Assembly (NCBI GenBank): GCA_000697475.1
Contig: JNEU01001140.1
Span: forward strand, 1-64,000
Direction: 5' to 3'
Source: Lichtheimia corymbifera B2541
Taxonomy: Eukaryota > Mucoromycota > Mucoromycetes > Mucorales > Lichtheimiaceae
DNA: 64,000 nucleotides
Below the pieces are notes generated by a model that was not told the origin of the DNA, ran no database searches, and saw nothing but the letters and a program-made list of their open reading frames with translations. Shown one piece after another: positions 34,293 through 47,056 of this stretch; position 1 is the first letter of the stretch; every line of letters starts with the position of its first letter. The translations under genes were made by a program, and so were the position numbers.

Positions 34293-35842
34293 CGATAGTG
34301 ATATAGGTAATGATGGACGGTGATGTTGTTGAAGTAGTAGGAGTGAATGACGTCGTGCCCTTTGTGGTGTGTGTGTATTGTGTACAAATGCGAAAAAAAA
34401 GAGAAAGGTATTAAGGTGAAATGTTATTAGAGAAATGTGTATGTGTGTTGCTAGAGCGAAAGAAAAAGGTAAAAAAGGACAGGGGGCACAAAGCAGAGGA
34501 GTAAATCTAATAAGGGGAACATGTAAGCAAATCGGACGGGGCATCCTTCTTGTTGGAGTGGGGAGAAGTTTCCCATCACCATGACATACACAAGGAGGAT
34601 TGTTAACAAACAAATGTATACACCATGTTTCTCTTTTTTGTGTCTACTACATGGCTCCCAGGAAGCATTGGATGGATCATTCATGAGCAATCTGACAGCT
34701 TTTTGTCAGTCGAGCCTTTTCACATTCCGACATATATTGCATAGCTTCTCAGGAAAATGACAATAATCCACACGCTCAACATCCTGACTCCCGGATTTGT
34801 TTGAAATAGCAATTTGAAGCCCCAAGTCACCTTGTTGTACATAATATCAATATACTGCGTCTAAAAAGATGCTGCGTGCTTTACAATTGGCCTATGCCCC
34901 CGATCAGTGATCATTTTGCTGCTGCTGCTGCTGCTCATTGTGGATCGCTTTAGTAGATAGGTACTCAATCAGATGTTTATCAATGATCGTGCTATTGAGC
35001 TTTAGTAGCATGTAACACCAAGGATCCAATTGAGGCTGATGAGGATATTTTTTGGGCTGAGCATATTACCCTTATGATATTCCAGTCGCCTGGAGATGAT
35101 ATCTGGCACAAATCACCTTCACGGCATACACTTTGAAAATGCTAAAAAGAGCTACGTTGCACCCTTGCTTTTAGCACCATCCATTTCTCGCAAGGTGTCT
35201 GCAAAAGGCGTTATGCTATAAAACTCTACCATCATTAGAAAACGTTATTGCTTATACAAGCCTGTGGTTGCATACGTCGCTGCAACTTACATCCTCGTAC
35301 ATAAGGCTGTAACAAAATGTAGATGACGCTTATGCAGCATGTTTGGGTAAAGTGTTCTTTACACCATGTGAATTGAGAGCCTTTACGATTATACAGAAGC
35401 AGTTGAGCCTTTGTGCGTTGAGCGTGCATATTAGCATGAATGACAATCGCACAAGATGAGTGTGTGAAACATCACACATCGATCAAAGCAATGCCGATGC
35501 GGGGTAAAAGTGTCTGTGCACGCCAATTTCATCTCCGCAGGTACCTGTCACCTCCACATGCCAGAGGTTTCCTTTTCTACGGTATATTGTAGCTCCATTT
35601 ACTTGCTCAAGATGTTCTAGACAATAGTCCAAGATTGATATTTATGGATCAAAAAGTGTTCTATGATAGGATGGTAATTGGAAAAATGAAGCAACCATAA
35701 CCTTGAGCATATTAAAAAAAGGACACACATCTTGTTTAGCATGCTTGCCAACATCCTGATACCTCTAGATGCCCGTCAGGATTCCCCTGTATTATCGGAA
35801 TAGTACGCTGATTAAGTAAACTTGATTAGGATATGATATATG
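34293..35842. other. Intergenic, promoter side of vtc4
   Basis: About 1.5 kb, AT-rich, with a GCT/CTG trinucleotide run near 34918-34936. Short open frames show no known domain. Confidence 0.4.
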
Positions 35843-36135
35843 TCAAATAGTTGAAGAGATGCTGAGTATATAGGGAGCCACCTCATCACCTGTCGTAAAT
35901 GGAAGATTGTTTGCATTAACGTGATCCTTCAATTGCTGTAAGTTACCATTATTGACTTTGGCTGATATGCGGATTTCACGCCCAACGTTAAAGAATAGCA
36001 TCCAGCAGATATTACGCCATGAAGCTCTTACCGAAGGTGATAGGTCGAGGCCCTACTAGAAGGCGATCCAATCCACTGCCATCCCTGAAATTTCATCTGT
36101 GTCCTTGAAGCTACATCCTAATACAGTCAGATTTA
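35843..36135 (-). pseudogene. Possible decayed coding fragment
   Basis: Read on the minus strand from about 36135, one frame gives SFKDTDEISGMAVDWIAF, two stops, then an open run of over 60 codons with protein-like composition (NICWMLFFNVGREIRI and QQLKDHVNANNLPFTTGDEV) to a stop at 35843. Alternatively an intron between about 35977 and 36035 would join LDRLLVGPRPITF to AKVNNGNLQQLKDHV. No family recognised, and neither reading gives a complete gene. Confidence 0.3.
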
Positions 36136-36947
36136 TAACTGCTAAAGATCCTGGTGATGTATCCTATGCTGTAGCACATTTGAAATAAAATTTGGAGTCA
36201 ACCTTGTGGGTGATGCTTCCTTGTTGGATTTTGAGCGTTCAACAAAGGCTTTAATAGGCGTCATTGCTCGGTGACTGATGTTGCTGATTTGCGCGTGAAC
36301 AATCATCACACAGAGACTCCTTAATGAAGAGCTCTAGTATAGACGCTCCATCCAATTTTTAGCAACCTATGCAGCATCGTCATTGCCCCCAATTTATCGC
36401 TCTTCCCTTCTTGTAAGCACAGAGCTTGCGCTTACAAACAAGGATTGTTATCGCCTATATTTACTCCCACACATTCCTTTGATCGCTTTATACTGTCGTA
36501 ATCCATGTTATTGTACGTATCATATATAGTAGATAACTGTGTTGCGACTTTGTGGATTGAAACTTGGGACGTGTAATGACCTCTGTGATCATCCATTAGT
36601 ATCCTGCTTTCATTGCCCGTGGCCGTCATTGTGATATTTGAGCCTTTTGATGAGATAAAATCAAATGATATTGTTTGATGAATCGCATACCACACATATA
36701 CACCCCCTCACCACAGCCTCCATCATCTCAAAGGAAACATCTCAATCGAGGATGCCTTTTCGCCTTCTTGACCTACTACTATGCACTCGTATCCCCAAGC
36801 CATTATCCTCAGTATCTTCAATGAAAAGCAATTTATATCAATTGATCCTAAGAATATATTCATTACAACTATTGTTGCTGTGTAAATGTGTTGGATATTC
36901 TACAAGAGTTTTTCACACCACAAGGTTGATAGATCGTGTTGTATTGC
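36136..36947. other. Intergenic, 3' side of acyl-CoA dehydrogenase gene
   Basis: AT-rich spacer. A minus-strand open frame of 87 codons (36432-36695) has no recognisable domain. Nothing else is seen. Confidence 0.4.
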
Positions 36948-39072
36948 TTAAAGACGGGCATCCGTGGGGAACTTTTTCATAGCTTGACGCACGCCAAGAT
37001 CAGCCATGATTTCTTCTGATCCACCCAAAATGGCCGAGAACTTGTATGTTCGATTGAGCAATTCAATGTTGCGACCCATACCAGTCTGAGTAATGCCACG
37101 TCCACCAAAGATTTGAACTGATTCATCGGCAACCTCGTGTAGCATACGTGTAACCTTGTAAACCGCATCCAATATCCGTTAGTCCTGCAATACAATACCA
37201 ATTCACAACAAGAAGAAGAGAAAAAAGTGTACCTGGTATTTGCACAATGCGATGGGTCCTGCCAACTTTTCAGATTGCTCACGATAATTCATGTGGCACA
37301 TTTGATATGTGATGTTTTCGATCCAACTGTGGGCGCTTTCGACGCTGGCAATCTGCAGCATATTATACATCAGTAAATGCTAACGCACAGCACCCATCAA
37401 TGGCACTTACCATCTTGGCCAACTTGGCACGGATAACTGCTTGATCAATCAATCGCTTGCCAAATACCTATTTTCATGAATGCACCCGATCAGATGATGT
37501 TTTCAACACGTTGTTACTATCACGCACCTTGCGTTGCATGGCCCACTTGAAGCATTCTTCAACTGCAATACGAGCACCCATAGAAGATCCAGTCAACATG
37601 ACCCATCTGTATACAATCATCAGTTCTACCGTATACCAAACACTATGTATCCGCAATGACACCTTACCGTTCATGGTTGAAGTTGGAGCTATTGAAGGGA
37701 GAAAGAGAGGGATGAGAACGTTGTCATTCACGCATCAATCAAACTTACAGAACAACAAGGAAGCCACGGCCTTCTTTACCAAGTAGGTTTTCCACAGGCA
37801 CCTTGACATTATCCATGGACACATAGGCCGTACCAGCACTGGGAGAATAGGATGTCTTGATAGGTTTGGTTTCGAGACCTTCACTGCGTTCAATCAAAAG
37901 CATGGAGATACCCTTCTCAGTGCGCACAGCTACCGAAAAGTAATCTGCCCAGCATCCTGTACATTGTGACATTGTTGATGTTAGAGCAGCTGATGGAATG
38001 GATGTGATCATAACAACTTACCAGTAGTGATCCACTTTTTGACACCATTGACGATAAAATGCTTTCCATCAGGAGTACGAGTAGCTGTGGTCTGGATGTT
38101 CGCCACATCACTTCCGGCATAGGGCTCAGTGATTGCAAGGGCCATACGTTTACGACCTGCCAATACTTCGGGTACGATCTTGCGCTTGAGTTCAGGCGAA
38201 CCAAAGTTGAGCACAGTGGGTAAAGAAATGGTCATGCCACCAATGACGCCATCGTCTGTTCCACGTGTTCCCCAACGTGCCATTTCTTCATGTACGATCA
38301 TCTAAGTATACATGTAAACAATTAGCCACACAAAATAGATAAAAAGGAGCCAGCGGGTCATGTGTACACACACACCTCGTGAAAGTAATCATATTCTTCA
38401 GGAGCCACACCACCAGGGAGTTGGACATTGAATTCTCGAAGAAACGAACCAGGACCAATGTTGCATGCTAGCAATCCAGATGCACCCATCTTCTCCATAA
38501 ACTCATTGCTGGGCCGTTCACCATTGATTTCAAATTCTCTAGCCTCTGGGGCCAATTCATCCATGATCTTGCGAACAGCGGTACGGAACTTGAAGTGCGT
38601 TTCCCTGGACGTAGCACCAGGAGTGATATTAGTCGATGATCATGAGGCGTGTGTATGTGTGTACTTACTTGAAGTAAGGGCTTTTGAACCCCATCCATGC
38701 GCTTGATTCAGCATAAGGAACCTTGGAAAGACTGCCAGGTTGACGGAACTCGATTTGCTGCTGTTCGCCTTCAATAGTACCAATTTTATAGCGTTGATAC
38801 TTGCGGAGCACCTCTTGACGATGCAAACCATAAAAGGCATCTGTTGCATCCTTGCCAGCATATTGCATGATGGGAGACACACCACCTACAAGCGGTCAAA
38901 AGTTAAAAGTACAGTTCATAGAGTGAAAAGAAAAAGACTTCAGATACTAACCTGGGTGCATGTCAACGAACATGCTCATGTCCCAAACCTCGCCGTCAAT
39001 GACAATCCATAGATCGCCTTCCGACGAATGCCGAGCTACTTCATCGCGTGTAAATGTCTTCAAAGGTGCCAT
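36948..39072 (-). CDS. Cytochrome b5 - acyl-CoA dehydrogenase fusion
   Basis: Ten exons join in phase: 38952-39072, 38669-38885, 38376-38604, 38022-38301, 37749-37956, 37668-37688, 37528-37606, 37411-37467, 37233-37352 and 36948-37154, giving 512 residues. Residues 1-75 are a cytochrome b5 domain with the heme motif HPGG (about 39-42) and a second histidine in YGLHRQE. From about 100 the protein is an FAD-dependent acyl-CoA dehydrogenase: MIVHEEMARWG, ALAITEPYAGSDVANIQT, VNGVKKWITTG, FNHERWVMLTGSSMGAR, QIFGGRGITQTGMGR and LGGSEEIMADLGVRQA. The built-in heme domain suggests electrons leave through cytochrome b5 instead of ETF, but that is inference. There is no clear mitochondrial presequence or SKL-type end (it ends in DARL). 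Exon 6 is only 21 bases and encodes SNFNHE. Such fusions are known in fungi; substrate chain length cannot be told. Confidence 0.93.
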
Positions 39073-40598
39073 TGTGAGATGCAGAGATCAAGAGTGGGGA
39101 GTGTGTGTGTATGTGTGTGAGAAGAAAGAAGTGGGTAAAAGCGGAAAGCAAAGAATAAAATGATTGCGTACAATGGCCACTTGAAGGCATTTTCATATGA
39201 ATACCGCATTTAAAGACTCGTGCTGCAGGTGGGAATTTCAACTGATTGTTTCCACTGAATGCATTTGTTTGTTGCACCTATAGCACCTTTTTTGATTACT
39301 CCATATTGATCAACGCACACACCAGTCTGGTTCTGAAAAACTGTCCACAGCGGCATTACATCCATCCCTCTACCGGAGCTCATATTTTCCACCATGACAA
39401 TGCAGTTTGTCCTACAACCGCATGGTGCATAAGAAATTATTGCCATTGAACCTTGTTCGGTTCGCCCAACTTTATACAGAAGGAAAGACACGCGTATGGG
39501 GACATATGGTTGGCTCCCGTACATAACCTTCCAAACATAGCGATGCGGGGGAAGAGGCCGTACGTCATAATACATCAGATGATTTACTTTTTCAATGACA
39601 TGTGAACTTGACATTTTACTTTATGTATACGCGTTCCAATCATCAAAATCGTTGAGCCACATATATTTCCCCCCTGTGTTAACGGGTTAAGAAAAGAATC
39701 GGTTCACATTCCTACATACTGAACAACAGTAATAATAGAATGACACGGCGACCGATATTCCCATGTTCCAGATTGATCATCTTGTTCCCGGATACTCTAG
39801 CCGATCATTTATCCAACGTCACAAAGACATCTAACATCTATACCAGTACTTGCCACGTATATGTTCCAAAAGAGATGGCATCTTCTAGGCGTTTATAGAT
39901 GTCTATTACTATATAGAGAAATACACGTATACTACCCTCTCTACCTGTAGATACTATGCTTTCTTAGGCTTTACCAGCATAGTGTACTCTTTGGCTGTGT
40001 ACAACGTCACCGATCCACTTGAGCTTTTTGGCGTAATCACTTTTCCCATCACACAACCATATCAATTAATGCTCATCCATCGCTGGCATAAACGCGTCAG
40101 CGTTTTAGTAGCATCACTGCGATAGAACCATCATGCATGGCTCACATCTACGAATCGTTACAGCTGATAGTGAGAGGGATGGAGTACATGGTTTATTGAA
40201 CATCTCAACGACGTAGACTTCCCCACCAAAGAATATTTTCACCATTATTGAGGAGGTTTGTATTATATACAGCAAGATACCCTCTCAATATGTCTAATTC
40301 ACGTGATTTGAGATATGGGATACGATTTAGCGTGCTCACAATGTAAGGATCATTGTTCTTTATTTCAAGATGCAAATGAGGTATTATGTATGTCATTGTT
40401 CTCAAGATATCGAAAGCTATACTATGAAAAGTGGTCTACACGATATACAAGTTCTGTCATCCACATGATTTAGGCTTGATAGCGAATGAGATATCGCAGG
40501 AACATTTTCTGGTGGTCAAAGGCAGCAGCAGCACGAGACAACTTGTTCTTTACACTTGCAACCATCACAAGAGACAATCCAACCCACGGCTTGGAGCG
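39073..40598. promoter_or_regulatory. Divergent intergenic region between acyl-CoA dehydrogenase and TRAPPC11
   Basis: About 1.5 kb between two divergent genes, so it should hold both promoters. A GT-rich run (TGTGTGTGTATGTGTGTG near 39101) is close to the acyl-CoA dehydrogenase start. No other gene is supported. Confidence 0.4.
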
Positions 40599-43500
40599 AT
40601 GAACACATATCCTGCCGAGTACACATTACACCCTGTCCCTGTACTTGGTGTTTACGGTCTCAATGGCGATCTTCCAGCAACACCTATAACGCCCGTCAAT
40701 GACACGTCTACCGATGCCGAAAAGTCATCCAATGACCCACGTTCTCCTACAGCATCAACCACACCACCACAGACAACGTCGAATCGTCCAGCACCTTCAT
40801 CGCGAGGTGCTCTGGGCTCCATGTTACGATCCATCTTTACAAACAAGCAACATTTCTCGTTACACGAAGCAGCTCGATCGGCCCATGGCAGCATATCCTC
40901 AGTCAACATTAGCCCTCCCTTCCGTGTCATCTTTATAGAAAAGGTACAAGCTCGATACGACCCGGCTTGCATGTCTTGAAAGCTTATTGACGATGCTCTA
41001 TATAGGATTTCATGCTACCCGAGCGTGTTCCAGTAGGGCCCAACTTGCCACCACCACACTCCAATCTATCACCGCTTTCATCCGAGTCTCCGTTACATCC
41101 AGATGGTTGCATGACACCTTTGTGGGTTAAAAAACAGCTCGAGACACCATCCGTAGTCGTTGGATTCTATGACTTGTGGGATTGGGGCAACGAACATGGA
41201 GGTGCTTCACGACCCAAACGAGAAACTGGACCTTTGGCTTCCCATATATTAATCGATCCCACGGAAAGGGAAAAGGATACGGCGCTTGCTCAGGAAATCA
41301 ATGATCGCAGGTAAGACTGATACTTTTATTGCGAGGAAACGAGTTACTTAGATTGCGATCTTAGAAAGTATTTCCAAGATAAGGGGATTCGATTTGCTGC
41401 CACCATCATTCTCAAACGTCAACATACCGGTATGTATTGTTATGGAGTAGGACTGGATGGATAATACGATAGGCTGATATGAAACATGCGATTACATAGA
41501 TGACCCAGCTGTGGAAGAGCGGTTATCCATGATCCGAAAGCAATCTGGTCTTGACAACCGGCAGTCATTCTTCACTGTTGCTCCAGGCACACAGCATGAC
41601 ATGCAAGAATTTGCAAATGGGTGAGTGAGGATAATGAAGGAATTGGAAACTTAGAATACGTATATTGAATTGTGTATATGTTTAGCTTGTATCGTTCGCT
41701 TTATGAATCAGCCATCCAGTACTACAACAACCGGATAAAGAAGGTGCGAAAGAAACGTGCAAAGTTACCACCACCTGCGACATCAGCAAGGCAATCATTG
41801 GGCGATTCAAGTGAACCCCAGCCTTTATCGATTCAGGGCTGGATGCTTCGATATGATTACAAGGCGGCATTCTTCCAAGAAATGCGACAAGACGTGGATG
41901 GTGCAACAAAGTATGTGAATAGACTACAGATGTCGTTAAACGCAATTATTGATTCCATGTTATGAAAGGTCATATGAAAGTGCATATACCCTAGTGGCTG
42001 ATATGCTTGCACCCAAGTCATCTATCACACCTGGCCAAACAGGATTGCCATTACGAGGAAAACGATGGCATGAAGCGCGCACATTGATCGATTGCATCAA
42101 CTTCAAGGTACGAGTTGTTATGCTGCAGCTTAGCATGCATATGATATCTAACGCTCAAAGGATAGATTTGCAGCTTTTACTTGTACATGAACGAACCAGT
42201 AGCAGCCCTCGGACAATTCAATGGACATTTGCATATGATGCAGACGTATTGCACTACATGGGGAATGGGAGAGCAATCATTTGAATATTGGACATGGTTA
42301 TCAAAGCAGTACCGCATCTTTGCAGACATCGTCGATGCAGCAGTTCAACATGGCTTCAAGATCCCTATACCAACAGCCTACATGACAAATCATCCTGCTG
42401 GAAACCCTGGTGCTGATGGATGTAATCCTGGTGCAATTTTACAGCACCCTGGTTTCTATTATCACTTGGCAGCCATGTGTTGTGCGGAACGACGACGACG
42501 ATTCCTCGAAGTTGATAAGAGTGAGGATGCAAAAGATAGCAACACGGCATGGGGCGCTTTAGTGGCGGCAGAACGACAAGTGGATCATTCGGCGCTTACC
42601 ATTGACTTGTTAACCAAGAGCTATGAACAGTTCAAAAAGTATCGCAACACGAGAATGACCTTGTACCTGGCAGCTGAGATCGCAGGCACATACTATGAGA
42701 CTGGCAAATACGAAATGGCTCTCAAGTTTTTTGAGCGAATTGGAAAGACGTATCGTAAAGAGCAATGGCATATGGTGTTGGCATCCATTCTACGCTGGTC
42801 GTTGCGTTGTGCCAAGGAAATGGGTTCCTGGGAACGTGCTGTCGAGTGCTTGGTGGAACTTTTATCCAGCAATTTGCCAATGTCAGATCAAAAACGTCAG
42901 GATATTCAAAAAGAACTTTGGGATATCATTCATCGGGAACCATCGGATCAACAACAACAACAAGAATCAATCCAACTTGATATCCAAATGGACCAAATCA
43001 ACCCGCTCTTGACATGCCAACTCCAATTCAAGAATAGAGCCAACTTTGTCAATACGCCTGTGCCATACCAGGTGACACTCCATACTGGCAGCAACAGCCC
43101 ACTTCAACCTTTGCGTTTCAGCGCTATGCGTATCATGTTCAGTGATCCAAAGTACAACTGCATATTGAAGGATATTGGCAACGATGGTGATTTGGCTTCC
43201 CTGGTCTATATTGATTGCACAAAAGATATGACGACGATCGATGAAGGGGAATATGCTGGATGGCATACCAAACAAGTTGATTTGCGTGTTATCAAGAACC
43301 AGACAATCGTGTTTGAAGGATTTGTGCTTCCCAAAGAATGCGAGCAACTCAAGGTAGGTGTTTACATCGAAACATCAGGGTAGTTTGCTCAAGGATATAT
43401 GAATTAGATTGTTGGCGTATACCTTGACATCAATTCCCCACAGTGGCATGTCAGCCTAAGCTATGATCCTAGCCGTGTCATTGTCCATGAACAAGACATG

Positions 43501-45256
43501 GTACGCAGAAAATGGCTTCTACCACCTTCAGGTATAGTCAAGATATGAGGATTCATTCGTCTCGCGTACATTAATAAGTTTTCATAGATACCAACGCATC
43601 TCCCAAATTCAAGTTTTTGGATGGACGAGGCGAGCTAAACTCCGTTAGGTATGATTATGGAAAGTTAGCCAGTGCACGAACTTAGTGTTTTCATCAGAAT
43701 ATCACAACGCCCACCTCAAGTGAAATTGTCGGCTGATTTTGAAAGTCAAGCTCTTCTCAACGAGCACTTTGAATTGAATATTACGGTGGAGAATCAAGAG
43801 CAGGATGCCATTGATGCTTCGCTCTCTGTTGAGATCAAGGATGCCACTGGCCATGGTAAGCTCGACAAGGATTGGGTATTGAGGAAAATCGTGATTACTG
43901 ATATTTATGCTAAATGCAGGCCAACCAACAACTGACTTTGTCGTTTTATCACGTGATGGCTCGGATGCCACCAAGGAAAGCGTTCAGACAACAAACATAG
44001 GAAGGATCGAAAGTGGAAAGTCTGTCAAAAAGACGGTTTATTTGTGTGCAGAGGATCTTCCCGGTACGCGTCTGGTGACGCTGACAGTAAGTTGTACGTT
44101 ATTACTTTTGGCAATGGGGTTAACTTGGAATATCTATCTAGGCTTCATACACGTCTGCCAGTGCACATGATCCCAATGCTACTATTGAGAAGCGTGAAAT
44201 GTTAAGGATCGCTTTCAAGTCACCCTTTGAAACCAACTTTAAGCTATCTGCTCAGAGCGACAAGCCTTCTCTTGCAACAGCATCACCCAATTTGGAACGA
44301 TCCGAAAAGTGGCAAGTCGCTACGGCTATCCGCTGCTGTGCAGCAAGTGAGCTTGAGATTGAAAAGGTGGAGCTTGAGCAATCGGTACGTCAAAGCCCTA
44401 TTGTGTCATGTTTCCTTTGGCCGTTACTTATACCTTATTCTATAGCCGTTTGAGCACCCATACACCTCATTATCCCTCCTCTCAAATGACAAAAGTACAG
44501 CTGCTGAGAAACAAGGTGAGTTTGGTAAAAGGTCAAGGGACTATGATCATGTCGGCGCTGATTTCTTTTTCTTTAGCATGGGCTCCAGGATATGTTTACA
44601 ACACAAGCTACACGTTCCGAATGGCGACCGAGGATATTACGGAGCCACAGCCTACAGTGCCTGTGGGATCAATTGCCATTTACTGGCGACGGTAAGGATT
44701 CGATGATATGGTGAAAGAAGGAGTAGCGTTTGTTAACTAGACTATGTTTCTAGGAGTGGGAATGATGCTGTATATTCCAAAACGCTATTGCCGATGCCAA
44801 CTCTTGAATTCAGGAAACCAAGTCTTACTGTGCTAGCAGGTACATGGCAAGTTGTTGGAGAGAGAAAAAGAGTTTGATGCTTATCGATGATATATAGATG
44901 TGCCTGACGAAATATATGTTGGTGAGCAGTTTACTGCAACGTATACAGTGTCCAATCCCACAGAGCATTTGGCCGAATACACAGCATCTGTAGAGCTTAG
45001 TGACGCATTTGTATTTTCTGGTCTTAAACTTCTCAAGGGTCGTGTGCTGCCACTCTCTCAAGTCTCTTATCACTATACATGCTATCCACTACTAGCAGGC
45101 AAGGTACGATTACCACGACTCAAGGTGGTTGCACGACAACAAGGCGTGGAGAAGGAAGTGCCCCTGGAAATGCTTGATGAGCGTGTCAAGATTGGTGCGA
45201 CAAAAGAACAATGGCCCCCATCGCTTATCTTCGTCAATGCTCGACGTTATTATTAG
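40599..45256 (+). CDS. trappc11: TRAPP complex subunit, TRAPPC11/foie gras family
   Basis: Large subunit of the TRAPPIII tethering complex (Rab1/Ypt1 exchange factor; ER-Golgi traffic and autophagy). Sixteen exons join in phase from 40599 to 45256, the largest 42166-43353, for 1256 residues; every donor is GTnnGn-like and every acceptor AG. The N-terminus (MNTYPAEYTLHPVPVLGVYG) and VPVGPNLPPP/DFMLPERVP region match TRAPPC11. The foie gras domain spans roughly 290-560, with SLYESAIQYYNNRIKKVRKK, IQGWMLRYDYKAAFFQEMRQ, YEYSAYTL-type repeats, FYLYMNEPVAALGQFNGHL and HPGFYYHLAAMCCAERRRR. The rest contains Ig-like beta segments of the gryzun type, ending at VNARRYY, which carries the terminal aromatic motif expected for the family. 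It is followed by 1.8 kb of spacer. Confidence 0.93.
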
Positions 45257-47056
45257 AGCTTTAAAGAATAAACAACTTTCTACCAACTATAATAATGTAG
45301 CCTTGTCCATTTAGCTCATTAATGTGTGACCATGACTTGCATGGTTTACCCAAGAGTATTGTTCAGATTTGATGACACGGTGTATTTTTATTGTAGGCTT
45401 CATGACAACGTCATTGATTAATTATGACTAACGATCGTTACACAAATAGCAGTGGTGGTAGATTTTCCGGGATCATGCGCATTTCACGTAGCACATTCCC
45501 CGCTATATGGGAGGAGGGCAAAATACCGTTCATACCCCCTTGCAAAAGAGCGTCGACCTTACGCATCGAGTTGATGAAGAAATAAGACATGAATGGGTCG
45601 ATTTCATTCTTTGTCAAATAAAACGATAAAGTGCACGAGATGCTTGGATGCTGGCTTTGCTATGGATCTGCACCAAGTTTCCTGTCAATTCAGCATCGAT
45701 GGTAGACCAAGACACGAATCCACAATTTTTTAGGTGCATGATGAAAGGTAGCTGCATCTCCCATGGTGATGTACGCACATTGTTGATAGAACAAAGCAGT
45801 CAAAGGGGAGTAAAATGGGTGATAAAGTCCTTGACATTTATATGTGCAGGGTGGGCGTGTGACTCCCTGTGCTTCTCAAAGACGTGGGGTGCTTACCAGG
45901 ATCAAATCTGGCATCTCTGACTAAATAGCGTCGGATTGGCATGACCAAATTAAGCGATATGCATCACCAAACAGCAATGGCATCAAGACGCAAGCCCATT
46001 TCCGTCACGAAAAAAACCTGCTGTATTCTATACTTCAGGTATGCCTATATCATTGTGCATCCGAGTCCAGCAAGAGCAATGTTTCAATCACATGGTGTCA
46101 GCAAGTAAAACCCACCTAGCAACGCTGCATCGGGATTTGAATAAAACATGATGTCTCGTTATGTATTTTCAAGATAAAGGGGGGAGCGCCCTGTGATAAA
46201 ATTGAACTTTCGAGTATGCCGTCATATGGTGATGGTACAAAATCATTAGCGATGGATATGTACCATCATGTCATAAATCATAATCCATCACACCCAATGT
46301 CCCCATGACATTTTGTAAGTGATAGCTTAAATATGTACAGTCAGCAGTGTGATAAAAATGAGCATCTTATCATCATGGGAAATGATAATGATTTGATCGC
46401 TTTTGTAGGCCTTGTGACCAAGATAGCCTCTCCCCCCACACGCATATCATGCATAACAAACCATCAATGGAGCAAACAGATAAAGCGGGTGTAACCTTGA
46501 TAAGAGACGTTACACAATTTCCCGGGCAACTCTTTTGACATGGAGCTCTTCATCTACCCATTTGAAGCCATATCTATTAGGAGCATCCGTCGGTGCAACA
46601 AATGCAAGGATAATGATGATGATGCAGGGGGTTGGTTTATTGCTTGTAAATGGACTGTGTGTGGTGAGCAGAGATGGGATCATTTCTTGGTAGGAAGTGT
46701 GGTCGGAAATGCACGGGCCTTTAGAGCCCGATTGGGCCCGTATAATAGCGTTTGAAGATAAACATGACAAAAGTAAGGTGTACTTGCCAACAAAAGCGTG
46801 GGAGAAGCAAAAAGAGAATGACTCCCCCTCCTTCTTTGTTGATGGTCGTGTTGGTGCTGCTGCAAGTATTACATACATACGTAAAGCCATCGATCCGAGG
46901 AATCGGCTCCCTTATTGGCCATTGATAAGATCTGTTATCTGGTCCATGAATGCCACTGGTCCACTTGTACATCTCCGTTTTACGACGACGGCTTGTATTT
47001 ATAGCCAAGGCAGCTTCCAAAACAACCATGTCGTCTTTTTATATCCTGCTATTACT
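45257..47056. other. Intergenic between TRAPPC11 and CofD-like gene
   Basis: About 1.8 kb, AT-rich. Open frames here (for example plus strand 45648-45920 and 46697-47251) show no known domain, and the latter runs into the real gene in another frame. A GC-rich near-palindrome (GGGCCTTTAGAGCCC) lies at about 46717. Confidence 0.4.

Noticed and set aside
39210..39614. Minus-strand open frame of 134 codons
   Set aside because: Lies in the divergent promoter region, has no ATG-linked exons or recognisable domain, and has irregular composition.
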